The notes: generated by a model not told the origin, from the letters alone. Counted from the stretch's first letter, positions 9,194 through 17,765 are shown. The stretch is DNA of 64,000 nucleotides from CAWKKW01 sp963850345 (GCA_963850345.1 CAWKKW010000005.1:1178001-1242000); one strand, 5' to 3'. Made by a program: numbers and translations.

Positions 9194-10382
9194 GGCATAC
9201 CACCACTTGGTGGACAAAGCACTCTGGAGCCACGCGCATGGGCGGAACGTCGCCCATGTCTCGCGAGCGGATGTCGATCGGGCGAGGTTGTTCAGTTACG
9301 GTTTTCGGTCGCAGACGATCGGCGCATTTCATGCGACCGGTGTCGCACTACGAGAACTCGCGAACCACTACCCCGAGTTGCACGACGCAACCTGGATGAC
9401 GCAGGCCTGCACGCTCTTGGACCAGCTCGAATCGAAGGCCATGGACGCCATCGTCCAAGATCCTCGCGTCTTGATTTCTACTTTTCACGACTATGATCGT
9501 TGGATCGTTCTTGTGCTCGACCTGCTGACGAAGGCTTGCGCGGAAATTTCGCTCTCGAAGCTCGAATCTATTCAACAGAAGTTTTTGGGACGGATCGAGA
9601 AGGTCACTTCAGGAGACGGCGTCTACATCGCGCAAGACACGACATTGCCGGAACAGGGCGCGTTCGTGGTGCCCGACTTAGACATCTCGATTGCGCCCAT
9701 CATCTACGGGGACAATCACTCCTGGAATGCGGCATTCCTGGCTGCAGGCCGACCCGGTGTGTCTCTCCATCGCCACAGGCAAGGCGCAGAGATACACCTT
9801 GGGTATGGCGCACTCAGGGGTAAGACGATCGTCGGCTCAAACTTCGCGGAGGTAAGTGAGGGATATGCGATGCCGATTCCGCCTATGACGGATCACGGAT
9901 TCCTCAACACCTCGGGCCACGATCATGTGGTGCCCTTCATCTTCGGCTCACTCCAACTGGGCGGCTGGGGAGTTTTCTTTGACGTGGAGCCGCGAGATCA
10001 ACCTGCACTGGTTGAACAGCCTTTGGTTTCCGAAGCCATGAATGGGTCCGTGTTCTTGGATCGCGCGATCGCCGCAATGCAGCAGGGCTCTGGATGTTTG
10101 AGAAAGGTTCTGATACCGGCACACCGTGCTGGGTCGCGCGAAACGGGCGGGCTAGAGCTCACGATTGCGCGAGTCGATCGAGCAGTGACCGATCCGCCGG
10201 CAGATCGCTACCGCATTCTCGCCATTCAGTCAGGAAAAGCAAAGGTTCGCATAGCCGATGTGGAGTGCGAGGTCGGCGAACACGACCATTTCGGCGTTCC
10301 TGATAACCTCGCTTTCGAACTTACTCCGATAAGTTCGGGGCCGCTGGTGTATCTCGAATCCAGGTTATTACCCTTGAGTTAG
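9180..10382 (+). CDS. Unrecognised cupin-like protein
   Basis: A 400-residue protein I do not recognise. It starts at a TTG inside the end of the epimerase gene, with GGAGCGAGA just upstream, so translation is probably coupled. Residues 1-130 look helical. Then comes a beta-rich region with a cupin-like metal-binding stretch (SLHRHRQGAEIHLGYG, later DHGFLNTSGHDHVVPF) and a second beta-rich module near the C-terminus ending in GEHDHFGVPDN, suggesting a bicupin. There is no signal peptide or membrane segment. Its neighbours point to carbohydrate metabolism: isomerase, lactonase-like or sugar-sensing roles are all possible and none is shown. Confidence 0.75.
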   Translation: MQVSEAYHHLVDKALWSHAHGRNVAHVSRADVDRARLFSYGFRSQTIGAFHATGVALRELANHYPELHDATWMTQACTLLDQLESKAMDAIVQDPRVLISTFHDYDRWIVLVLDLLTKACAEISLSKLESIQQKFLGRIEKVTSGDGVYIAQDTTLPEQGAFVVPDLDISIAPIIYGDNHSWNAAFLAAGRPGVSLHRHRQGAEIHLGYGALRGKTIVGSNFAEVSEGYAMPIPPMTDHGFLNTSGHDHVVPFIFGSLQLGGWGVFFDVEPRDQPALVEQPLVSEAMNGSVFLDRAIAAMQQGSGCLRKVLIPAHRAGSRETGGLELTIARVDRAVTDPPADRYRILAIQSGKAKVRIADVECEVGEHDHFGVPDNLAFELTPISSGPLVYLESRLLPLS

Positions 10383-10472
10383 CTGGACTGTTGAGGATGT
10401 CCCAGAAGGTTGTTTGTTGATGATGAGCTTCCGCCTGGATGACCGGCGATCACGAAACGAGAGGTGAATTGG

Positions 10473-11510
10473 ATGACGGAAGTCTGGGGCGCACTCATCG
10501 TGGTACTTGCCGGACTCATTCAGGGCAGCGGCGCTTGGCCGATGAAGTTCATGCACAAATTCAAATTTGAGCATTGGTGGTTCATAGCCATGCTGGTGGG
10601 GCTGGTGTTAGCCCCGTGGATCATCACGCTGACTATGGTTCCCCACTTCTTCTCGGCGGTTCGCGAGATTGATACTTCTACCTTGGTCAAGGCGAATCTC
10701 TTCGCTCTGTGCTGGGGCGTGGCGAACATTCTGTGCGGCCTATGTTATGTCAGGATTGGCATTGCTCTGACCGGAGGAATTCTCACAGGGCTGGGTGTCT
10801 CTGTGGGGGTCACGCTGCCCATGGCGATCAAGGGTTCCGGTCTGTTCAGAGGAGCGCCAGACCTCGGCTCAGCAGCGGGAATGGCGGTGATGGCGGGCGT
10901 GGCCGTCATGCTGGTGGGTGTAGTCCTGGCGGCTCTCGCGGGATTCGGCAGAGATCGTACGCAAACCAAAGACACTCAGGTTCGCACTGGCAGCTTTCTG
11001 ACGGGATTGATCATGACGATCATCGCGGGAGCACTTTCCGCCGGCATCAGTCTCGCATTCGTCTATAGCCAAGGCCCCATCGTTTCCGCCATGAAAGCGC
11101 ATGGCGCCGGAGATATGCCGGCGAACTTCGCTGTGTGGGCGTTGGGTCTGCTGGGGGGCGCAGTTATCAATGTGACTTACCCTGCCTATCTCATGACCAA
11201 GCACAAGTCTTGGCATGTGCTCGCAGAGTCCTGGCGTGAACTGGGCCTGGGAATATTCATGGGCTTCAACTTCATCCTCGGCATCGCGCTGATGGGAAGG
11301 GGCATGCTGCTGCTGGGCCCACTGGGAGCTTCGGTTGGATTTGGTGTGCAGCAGGCAATGCAAATGCTGGGGAGCCAAGGGGTGGGGTTTGCAACTGGAG
11401 AGTGGCGGGGAGTTACAGGCACGCCACGCATACAAATGTACATGGCGATAGCAATACTAATCTCTGCTGCCCTGGTGATGGCTTATGGCAATACGTTGAC
11501 TAAGTCGTAG
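10473..11510 (+). CDS. RhaT-like sugar/proton symporter (second copy)
   Basis: A 345-residue integral membrane protein of the RhaT family with about ten helices; GSGAWPMKFMHKFKFEHWWF marks the first loop and GIALTGGILTGLGVSVGV a conserved internal helix. I start at the ATG at 10473 because GAGAGG lies 8 bases upstream; an in-frame GTG at 10464 overlaps that site. It differs clearly from the copy at 3855-4871 (GGNLVPLKW versus GSGAWPMKF), so this is an old paralogue and not a recent duplication. It lies between the cupin-like gene and a second dehydratase and probably imports a related but different sugar or sugar acid. Confidence 0.9.
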   Translation: MTEVWGALIVVLAGLIQGSGAWPMKFMHKFKFEHWWFIAMLVGLVLAPWIITLTMVPHFFSAVREIDTSTLVKANLFALCWGVANILCGLCYVRIGIALTGGILTGLGVSVGVTLPMAIKGSGLFRGAPDLGSAAGMAVMAGVAVMLVGVVLAALAGFGRDRTQTKDTQVRTGSFLTGLIMTIIAGALSAGISLAFVYSQGPIVSAMKAHGAGDMPANFAVWALGLLGGAVINVTYPAYLMTKHKSWHVLAESWRELGLGIFMGFNFILGIALMGRGMLLLGPLGASVGFGVQQAMQMLGSQGVGFATGEWRGVTGTPRIQMYMAIAILISAALVMAYGNTLTKS

Positions 11511-11595
11511 AGGCACACCGTTTCCAATGCCGCGAAGCCGTTGGTCGCACTCACCCTTTCCACTCGACAGATCGCAACTTACTCGTCGGGAAAAG

Positions 11596-12804
11596 ATGAA
11601 GTCTAACGTTAGTTGGCAGAGCATGAAAATCGTCAGAGTAGAAACATACGCGGTTAGCGCCGGCTGGAAGAATTGGCTGTTCGTTAAAGTGATCACCGAC
11701 AGTGGCATGTATGGGGTTGCTGAAGCGACGATTAACGGGCTCACAGCGACGGCCGAGGCAGCGATACACGAGCTCGCACATCTCGTTGTCGGAAAAGATC
11801 CTCTTCAGGTCAACGCGATCGCAAACTCGATCATCACTACCCTTGCGGATGCGGGCCACATTCACCGCATGGTGATGGGCGCGATGGAAGTCGCATGCTG
11901 GGATATCTTAGGCAAGAGTCTCGGAGTGCCGATCTGGCAGTTACTTGGAGGGAGGCATCGGGATTCCATCCTGGCGTATGCCAATGGCTGGTATCGAGGG
12001 GAGCGAACTCCTGACGAGTTCACCCGACTTGCGAGCATTGCGGTAGAAAGAGGCTTTAAGGCGATTAAGCTCGATCCATTCGGCACGGCGAGGGGCTTTC
12101 TCGCGCAAGCAGACCTTGAACTGGCCTTCGATATTCTGCTAGCGATACGAGAGGTCTTCGGTCCCGAACTGAAGATCCTCATTGATGTGCACGCCCGATT
12201 TGCACCGAGCGAGTCGGTGCGTATCGCGAACAGGCTGGCTTCGCTCGACCTCTTCTGGTGGGAAGAACCCACGACGGGAGAACGCGAAGAGCTGACCAAC
12301 TCGATAGCCCGACTGTGCCAGATCCCGGTGGCTACTGGAGAACAGTTCGACAAGGTAGGACAGTTTGAGACGCTCGCGCGTCGCGAGTATGTGAGCATCT
12401 ATCAACCCGAACCTATGTCTCTGGGAGGCATCACAAATACGATCGCTGTCGCAAACATAGCCCATGCAAATGGAGCGTGGATCGCTCCTCACCAGAGCGG
12501 AGGCCCGGTGGCAACGGCCGTCTGCCTGCAACTTGCCGCGGTGATACCGAACTTTCTGATACAGGAACACTTTGATGCATTCAATGAACCGTGGACTCGG
12601 AGCCTGGTGACGTGGACACCAACGCTGGATCTGAAGACCGGCCACCTCTCTCTTCCTACCGCGCCTGGCCTGGGATTGGACCTAAACATGGACGTCATCC
12701 GCGAGCACCCCTACGATCCACACTCCTATCTCGACTGCAACATGGAGGGTTGGGAAAAGAGACTCGGATCGGCTGCGAGCAAGTCAAAACGATCGCTGCA
12801 GTAA
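11596..12804 (+). CDS. Mandelate racemase/muconate lactonizing enzyme family protein (galactonate dehydratase-like)
   Basis: An enolase-superfamily enzyme of 402 residues from the ATG at 11596 (GGGAAAAG just upstream); ATGs at 11527 and 11623 are alternatives. Metal ligands are visible as Asp in LIDVHARF, Glu in WWEEPTTG and Glu in VATGEQF. His in DVHAR and in IAPHQSGGP match the acid/base pair of DgoD-like dehydratases, and KAIKLDPFG is the barrel-strand Lys. It is the last gene of the second operon of the island. Dehydration of an aldonate to a 2-keto-3-deoxy acid is inferred; the precise sugar is not known. Confidence 0.9.
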   Translation: MKSNVSWQSMKIVRVETYAVSAGWKNWLFVKVITDSGMYGVAEATINGLTATAEAAIHELAHLVVGKDPLQVNAIANSIITTLADAGHIHRMVMGAMEVACWDILGKSLGVPIWQLLGGRHRDSILAYANGWYRGERTPDEFTRLASIAVERGFKAIKLDPFGTARGFLAQADLELAFDILLAIREVFGPELKILIDVHARFAPSESVRIANRLASLDLFWWEEPTTGEREELTNSIARLCQIPVATGEQFDKVGQFETLARREYVSIYQPEPMSLGGITNTIAVANIAHANGAWIAPHQSGGPVATAVCLQLAAVIPNFLIQEHFDAFNEPWTRSLVTWTPTLDLKTGHLSLPTAPGLGLDLNMDVIREHPYDPHSYLDCNMEGWEKRLGSAASKSKRSLQ

Positions 12805-12890
12805 CGTGCGGCGTGCGCAATCATGTTCGTGGCAACTGAAGTGGGGGAGTTGGTGGGTGGCGGGTTCAAAAAGGTCGATTTAGATGTGAA

Positions 12891-12967
12891 TGGTCGGGGC
12901 GGAGGGATTCGAACCCCCGACCCTCTGCTCCCAAAGCAGATGCGCTACCAGACTGCGCTACGCCCCG
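12891..12967 (-). tRNA. tRNA-Pro (TGG anticodon)
   Basis: On the minus strand a full cloverleaf is visible: acceptor CGGGGCG pairing with CGCCCCG, anticodon stem CTGC/GCAG around loop TTTGGGA with anticodon TGG, T-arm GGGGGTTCGAATCCC, and an encoded CCA. It stands alone between the catabolic island and the DUF4112 gene. Confidence 0.97.
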
Positions 12968-13101
12968 ACAAAATTCCCGATGTCCGATTGTATCGCAGGA
13001 TGCGGCGGGACTTGGCCGTTTGGGTACGGGCAAGCTGGAGTGGAGTATGGGTGCCGGCTGTAAACCCGATCGCATTTGCGGCTCGAGAAGACGGGTGAAG
13101 G

Positions 13102-13629
13102 TCAGCGACCTCGGCCCATCCAGGACAGAAGCCATACGATGACGATCACCGGCGAGATGAAGATGATTAACGTCCCCATTACCAACGCGAGCAAGAAGAC
13201 CCAGTCTCTCCAGGTGTGGCGTCGCGGCTGCGCGAGGTGGCGCACCATCAGTGCGTAGTTGCGGCGGTTGGCCTTCCAGGCGATGTCAAAGAAATCGCCG
13301 ATGAAGGGGACAGCCCCGATGATGACTTCAATGGCCAGGTTGACCATCATGCGCAGCAGACCGATGTAGGGAACGCCGCGAAACCACGCTCCCACGATAA
13401 TGATGCAGGAGGCGAGGCCGGCCAGCAGATCACCGATACCGGGAATGAGCCCGACAATGCCGTCCAGGCCAAAGCGAAACGAGGTGAACGGAATCCGGAA
13501 CGAGTCGTCGAGCAGGTGCGAGAGCAGTTCGAGATTCTCATCGGTAAAGAGCCGGCGCCCCGATGGAATGCGCGGCCCGATTTGTGTGGGCTGCGGCGGC
13601 AGGATCTCGGGCTGGTTGGCTGCTGGCAT
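13102..13629 (-). CDS. DUF4112 domain-containing membrane protein
   Basis: A 175-residue protein whose core, FGLDGIVGLIPGIGDLLAG followed by IEVIIGAVPFIGDFFDIAWKANRRN, is the signature of the DUF4112 family. After a Pro-rich cytoplasmic N-terminus come two or three amphipathic or hydrophobic segments, then a strong C-terminal helix of about 25 residues (LLALVMGTLIIFISPVIVIV). Function is unknown in the family. It stands alone, flanked by tRNA-Pro and tRNA-His. Confidence 0.85.
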   Translation of the reverse strand: MPAANQPEILPPQPTQIGPRIPSGRRLFTDENLELLSHLLDDSFRIPFTSFRFGLDGIVGLIPGIGDLLAGLASCIIIVGAWFRGVPYIGLLRMMVNLAIEVIIGAVPFIGDFFDIAWKANRRNYALMVRHLAQPRRHTWRDWVFLLALVMGTLIIFISPVIVIVWLLSWMGRGR

Positions 13630-13822
13630 TGGTTCCTGAGGTGATGCGCTTCCGTACCGGTTCTCGCGTGAAGGAGAAGCTGGCCGGAAGACAGACCGTG
13701 TTCCAATCTATATAGGATGCGAAGGCTGCCCCGAACGGCTTTGCAGGTTCGGTTCGCGTGTTTCAGCGGTTCATGTAGGCCTGCCCTGCCGACCCTGCAG
13801 ATGTTACAATCGAACTCAATAC

Positions 13823-13898
13823 GGCGGCTATAGTTCAGAGGCAGAACGCCGGTCTGTGGCACCGGATGTCGTGGGTTCGACCCCCACTAGCCGCCCCA
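13823..13898 (+). tRNA. tRNA-His (GTG anticodon)
   Basis: Cloverleaf with G-1 encoded opposite C73 (typical of tRNA-His), acceptor GCGGCTA/TAGCCGC, D-arm GTTC/GAAC, anticodon stem CCGGT/ACCGG around CTGTGGC (anticodon GTG), T-arm GTGGG/CCCAC, and encoded CCA. Confidence 0.97.
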
Positions 13899-14033
13899 TC
13901 CTTCCTCTTCTTTCCTGAAAATCACAGAGCTTCGCATCACGCCTGCAGGACCAAGATTCGCCGTCTCAACGGGCGGATGTTCACGGTCTTAACGCAATTT
14001 GGCTGAGAAGCTCGCGATCTGTCTGGTGATGAA

Positions 14034-14564
14034 TTAGACAGCTTGAGCGAGGCGCGGCAGGAGTCCGGAGTGGCTGGTTTCGTAGAGTGCCAGTAGTCTT
14101 TGGGTCATCAGGTAGTAACCGGCGGCCGCCTCGTGCAGGTAGAACGGGATGCGCAGACCGCGCATGCCGGGCAGCATCTGAAGGCGGATCTGGAAGACGG
14201 CTTTCTTGAGCAGCTCCGCATCGCGGCGCATCCGCTCCACCACGATGATGCCTTCGGTGGTATTCCAACGTTCGGCGAACGCGGCGAGGGCGATCAACAC
14301 GTCAGCGTTCTTGCGCATGCGCGCAAGGCCGGCCATGCCTCCCAGCGAGACCCACATGTCCTGCGGTTCGGCGCCGAGTTGGTTGGCAGAGGGATTCAGG
14401 TACGGGGCTGCTACGTTGACGATCGACTCGCGAGAGACCGGCTCAAGACTGAGGAGCAGTGACTCCCACGTGCGACTGCTGATGCGGCGGGCGGCTGCAT
14501 GGGAGTGCAGGAAGCCGACGATCAAGGCAGACACGAAAAGTCCGAGCAGTACTGGAACCAGCAT
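14034..14564 (-). CDS. Hypothetical membrane-anchored protein
   Basis: A 176-residue protein of unknown function. It begins with one strong transmembrane helix (about 3-20, VPVLLGLFVSALIVGFL) followed by a soluble, mostly helical domain with LQMLPGMRGLRIPFYLHEA. No enzyme motif is visible. It starts 9 bases after the membrane-protein gene 14574-15350 ends, so the two are co-transcribed and may form one membrane complex. Confidence 0.65.
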   Translation of the reverse strand: MLVPVLLGLFVSALIVGFLHSHAAARRISSRTWESLLLSLEPVSRESIVNVAAPYLNPSANQLGAEPQDMWVSLGGMAGLARMRKNADVLIALAAFAERWNTTEGIIVVERMRRDAELLKKAVFQIRLQMLPGMRGLRIPFYLHEAAAGYYLMTQRLLALYETSHSGLLPRLAQAV

Positions 14565-14573
14565 GGGGGATCT

Positions 14574-15350
14574 CTACACCGAAGAACCGGATCGCTTTAT
14601 TCTCTCAAGATCGTATTGTACCCGGGCATGAAGAGCAACCAGATATTGCTGCATATCTGCGGAAATCGGAGCTCGTTCGGGCTCTTCGAGCCAAAAGCCA
14701 ACGATCCAGTAGCCTAAAGCGGCCAGGTAGGTGAACATTCTTACATGTTCGAGCAAGGGAGATTCGCGATTCCAGCCAAGGACGCTGTTAGCCGTATCAA
14801 TCGTAACCGCCACTATTGCCCATGCAGTTAACCCCTGCGCGAGGCGCATGACATGGTTGCGCCAGGCGAGGCCGAGGCGGGTGGCGGTCATCATCATGGC
14901 GAGGAAGAGTTCGCAGGTGAGCAGGCTGGTGAAGAGGTTGCTGCGCAGTTCCCACATCTCGAGCGAATTATGAGACGGGGGATGCACAGCGAAGGAGAGG
15001 GCGATGGCGATGATGGCTCCGGCGGTCCCCAAACCGAGGAAAGTCCGGCGGGCATCGCGAACCCAGCTACCAGTCGGACGCAGCACGATGCGGGCGATCT
15101 CAAAGATGAGGGCGACCTGAAAGGCAAAGTCAATCAGGACGGAAGTCCAATACGTAACCGTACCGAGGCTGTTTGTTCCGTACCGATAGACAACGAAGAG
15201 GACGGCTGAAATGGCCGCCTGGTAAGCGACCAGCGAGGTGAAGACAGGAAATTGCCGTGCGCGCTTCCGTATCAGCAAGACGGCCAGCAGAGCGGCGTGG
15301 CCTGCAAACCCCGCCGCCCAGAGCACATTGTCGAGCGTCGATACGGTCAT
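14574..15350 (-). CDS. Hypothetical seven-helix membrane protein
   Basis: A 258-residue integral membrane protein with about seven hydrophobic segments, for example AAGFAGHAALLAVLLI, VTYWTSVLIDFAFQVALIF, GTAGAIIAIALSFAV and FTYLAALGYWIVGFWL. Charged residues cluster in short loops and the C-terminal tail is cytoplasmic. I recognise no family motif. It is the first gene of a two-gene leftward operon with 14034-14564. Similar unknown membrane proteins are common in Acidobacteriota genomes, but I cannot assign a role. Confidence 0.7.
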   Translation of the reverse strand: MTVSTLDNVLWAAGFAGHAALLAVLLIRKRARQFPVFTSLVAYQAAISAVLFVVYRYGTNSLGTVTYWTSVLIDFAFQVALIFEIARIVLRPTGSWVRDARRTFLGLGTAGAIIAIALSFAVHPPSHNSLEMWELRSNLFTSLLTCELFLAMMMTATRLGLAWRNHVMRLAQGLTAWAIVAVTIDTANSVLGWNRESPLLEHVRMFTYLAALGYWIVGFWLEEPERAPISADMQQYLVALHARVQYDLERIKRSGSSV

Positions 15351-15375
15351 CCGGTCCTGTCCATTCGTTTAGATT

Positions 15376-15537
15376 CTATAAGCCAAGCGCGACGAGAATT
15401 GCGGTGACGACCACGGAACTCGAGGTGTTGCCTCCAGTGTTGGGCCGGGGGTTGGTTCCCATCGGTGCAGCCAATACGGTGGAGGCGGTTGCGCAAACGA
15501 TAGTAGCAAGGACTGCAATACGAACGGACTTTTTCAC
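15376..15537 (-). CDS. Small exported or membrane peptide
   Basis: A 53-residue protein from a GTG at 15537 with AGGAGA 6 bases upstream. It starts VKKSVRIAVLATIVCATAS and shows a likely signal-peptidase site after VLA (VLA-APMG). The mature part would be about 30 residues: a polar linker TNPRPNTGGNTSSS and a short hydrophobic tail VVVTAILVALGL. An upstream extension in the same frame lacks such features. It may be a small inner-membrane peptide; the function is unknown. Confidence 0.6.
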   Translation of the reverse strand: MKKSVRIAVLATIVCATASTVLAAPMGTNPRPNTGGNTSSSVVVTAILVALGL

Positions 15538-15877
15538 GTGATTCTCCTGGAAGCGCAAATGTGCGCTTGTCTGAAGCGTAAGCCTTACCGTGCGCTTAGG
15601 GAACATGAAAGAATGGAGTTATGCATAGAATTTACGGTTACTTATGAGAGGCGCGGCAAATGTTCGGAGAAGTTTCAGCGACTTCGGAGCAGATGGAGAG
15701 GACTGGGGGAGCCGGGGACCCCGGACTTCAGGGCCCTTGGAACGATTACTTCCGTTTGACTCCCGCGCAGAATTCCCTTGCAGGTCTCGATGATTGAAGA
15801 GGAGAGGCGACCCATCTCCGCAGTTTGCCCTCTAAGTTCTTGTTCCGCCGTTCAGCGCGACTTACTCGCCAAAGTCT
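15538..15877. other. Noncoding stretch between divergent genes
   Basis: About 340 bases separate the leftward 53-residue gene and the rightward DUF72 gene. Short open frames here show no family motif or ribosome-binding site and I do not call them. Promoters for both neighbours should lie here, but I see no clear consensus. Confidence 0.5.
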
Positions 15878-16693
15878 ATGTCCTCTTTTCACAAGCCGGT
15901 TGCACCGCTGCAGGCAGTCGATCCCATCGGTGCTGGAGTTTCCGCGGAGACCGTCGCATATGCCGGCACCTCTGGATGGGCTTACTCGAGCTGGAAGCCG
16001 GGGTTCTATCCTGCGGGCGCCTCACAGAAAAAGTTTCTGGAATACTACGCCTCTCGTCTCAACTCAGTTGAGGTGAACTACACCTTTCGCTCCCTGCCTA
16101 CTGAGGCCATGCTGAACACATGGCTGGCGGCGGTCGGCCCCGAATTCCGCTTCTCGTTCAAGGCGCCGCAGCGGATCACGCATGTGCTTCGACTCAAGGA
16201 CTGCGGCGAGGCATTGGAGCGATTCGCGGGCGCGCTCAAACCGGTGGTGAAGGCGCGACGAATGGGAGTGGTGCTGTTCCAGCTTCCGCCGAACTTCAAG
16301 GCAGATGCGGCGCGACTGAATGCATTTCTGCATGAAGCGCGAAAGACTCGTCTGCGTTTGGCGTTTGAATTTCGAAACGCCTCCTGGTTTACAGACGAGG
16401 TGTTTAGCATTTTGAGAAAGCACAAAGCTGCGCTGTGTGTAGCCGAGAGCGACGAACTGGAGACGCCGGATATTGTGACCGCTCCGTTTGCCTGCTACCG
16501 GTTCCGTAAGAGCCGGTATTCGAAGAAGAAGCTAGGAGAGATTGCGGCCGGCTTATGTAATCGCAGCGGTGACGTATACGCCTACTTCAAACATGAAGAG
16601 GAGCCGACCGGGGCTTTGCGTGCCGTTGCGGTGTTGAAGATGTGTCGGGAGAAGACGCGAAGCGGACCTGAAGTAGAGGTTCTAAAGGCGTGA
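15878..16693 (+). CDS. DUF72 (YecE-like) family protein
   Basis: A 271-residue protein of the DUF72 family, a TIM-barrel-like fold of unknown activity. Signature stretches are AGTSGWAYSSWKPGFYP, FLEYYASRLNSVEVNYTF, FSFKAPQRITH, GVVLFQLPPNF and LAFEFRNASWF, in the usual order. The C-terminal DVYAYFKHEEEP corresponds to the conserved YVYFNN-type motif but has HEEE in place of NN. Start codon choice is by position; an N-terminal tail of about 25 residues precedes the domain. Confidence 0.87.
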   Translation: MSSFHKPVAPLQAVDPIGAGVSAETVAYAGTSGWAYSSWKPGFYPAGASQKKFLEYYASRLNSVEVNYTFRSLPTEAMLNTWLAAVGPEFRFSFKAPQRITHVLRLKDCGEALERFAGALKPVVKARRMGVVLFQLPPNFKADAARLNAFLHEARKTRLRLAFEFRNASWFTDEVFSILRKHKAALCVAESDELETPDIVTAPFACYRFRKSRYSKKKLGEIAAGLCNRSGDVYAYFKHEEEPTGALRAVAVLKMCREKTRSGPEVEVLKA

Positions 16694-16733
16694 AGGCGGG
16701 AAGGGCTCGCGTGATTGGCATGCGAGGAACGGT

Positions 16734-17164
16734 TCAGTGCGGGTGCTCGGACGGTACGCTGTCGGTCGGGCGTTTCCCGCTGCCGCCTCTATCTTTACGC
16801 CAGGTCTTATAAAGGCCGAGGTAGCCGTAGTTTTCGGTCTGGCCGGCGATCGAGTGGCCGTAGGCGAGAGCAATTCAAGGCCAGGCGATTGGAAGTGGTA
16901 GTAGCCACCTGCGTCAATCATGCTGGAGGCCTGCGTCTGCGCCGCCGCGATTCCTTCACGCGCATGGGAGAAGGTCTCGATCGAAAGTTCCAGCTTCTTG
17001 CTCAGTTCACGCTTGACCAGGAAGCCGCCATACAGGAAATTGCGAAAGCCGGTTTGAGGAATAACCGTATATCCCATGCCGCCGACGAGGCTCCACGGTC
17101 CATATTCTTTTTCGGCCCAGAGAGGGAGCTTGTACCAGGTGCGATTCCTGCGTTCATTCCCCAT
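16734..17164 (-). pseudogene. Remnant of an outer-membrane/transporter-like protein gene, N-terminally truncated and frameshifted
   Basis: The minus strand encodes RTWYKLPLWAEKEYGPWS followed by GGMGYTVIPQTGFRNFLYGG and LELSIETFSH, the C-terminal barrel region of an outer-membrane protein type common in Acidobacteriota. The normal end (YGHSIAGQTENYGYLGLYKTW) appears only after a one-base shift near 16858-16872, and stops at 16734-16736. In the original frame the sequence turns to nonsense (SPTATRSPARP). No N-terminal part or signal peptide is present upstream, where a GNAT gene ends. Family naming is by memory of the pattern, so moderately sure. Confidence 0.6.
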
Positions 17165-17225
17165 TCAGCCAACACCGGGGCACCCAAGCCTCATGCACGG
17201 GCTGTGCGGAAAAGCGGAGTCGGCA

Positions 17226-17765
17226 TCAGCCGTTGCGTTGACCGACGTTCTTCTCTGAGCAGAAGGAAAAGTATTGCCACCTCTGGCCTTCTTTCTGGAC
17301 ACGGACCGGCTCGATGGGATGTGCAAGAAATTTGGAAATGGCACGGGACCAGAACTGCAGCGCCGCAACATTGGACTCGAGCACGCGAACCTGCCATGCA
17401 CCGGGAAAGCGTCGCCACACCTGGTGAGCGATCTCGCAACCGATGCCGCGGCGACGATAGGCGCGAACGACGAAGAACTCCGCCACATCCCAATTGGCGC
17501 TGGCCCCGTTGGATTCGCGACGGATCAGGACGAACCCGGCAAATTTGCCAGCGACCCGGACGAGGAACGGGTGGCTGTCGGGCACATTCCAATACGAGGC
17601 GAGGCGCGGATAGCCAAACTTGCCGTCTTCCCCGACGTCGATGTCGAGCAGTTCGCTGAAGTCGTGAATGTACAACTCGAGCAGCTGCGCCAGAATCGGC
17701 TTCTGTTCCTGAGTGGCGAGCACAACTTCCACCTGGGCAGACGATTTGTGGAAGCGGACGGGCAT
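17226..17765 (-). CDS. GNAT family N-acetyltransferase
   Basis: A 179-residue acetyltransferase. The acetyl-CoA-binding motif is visible as VAEFFVVRAYRRRGIGCEIA (motif A with RRRGIG), followed by WQVRVLESNVAALQFWSRA (motif B). AAGG precedes the ATG. The substrate is unknown. It transcribes leftward and ends about 60 bases before the pseudogene remnant. Confidence 0.85.
   Translation of the reverse strand: MPVRFHKSSAQVEVVLATQEQKPILAQLLELYIHDFSELLDIDVGEDGKFGYPRLASYWNVPDSHPFLVRVAGKFAGFVLIRRESNGASANWDVAEFFVVRAYRRRGIGCEIAHQVWRRFPGAWQVRVLESNVAALQFWSRAISKFLAHPIEPVRVQKEGQRWQYFSFCSEKNVGQRNG

Noticed and set aside
16734..17164. Decayed gene considered as a sign of an insertion element
   Set aside because: No terminal inverted repeats, target duplications or transposase fragments are visible around it.
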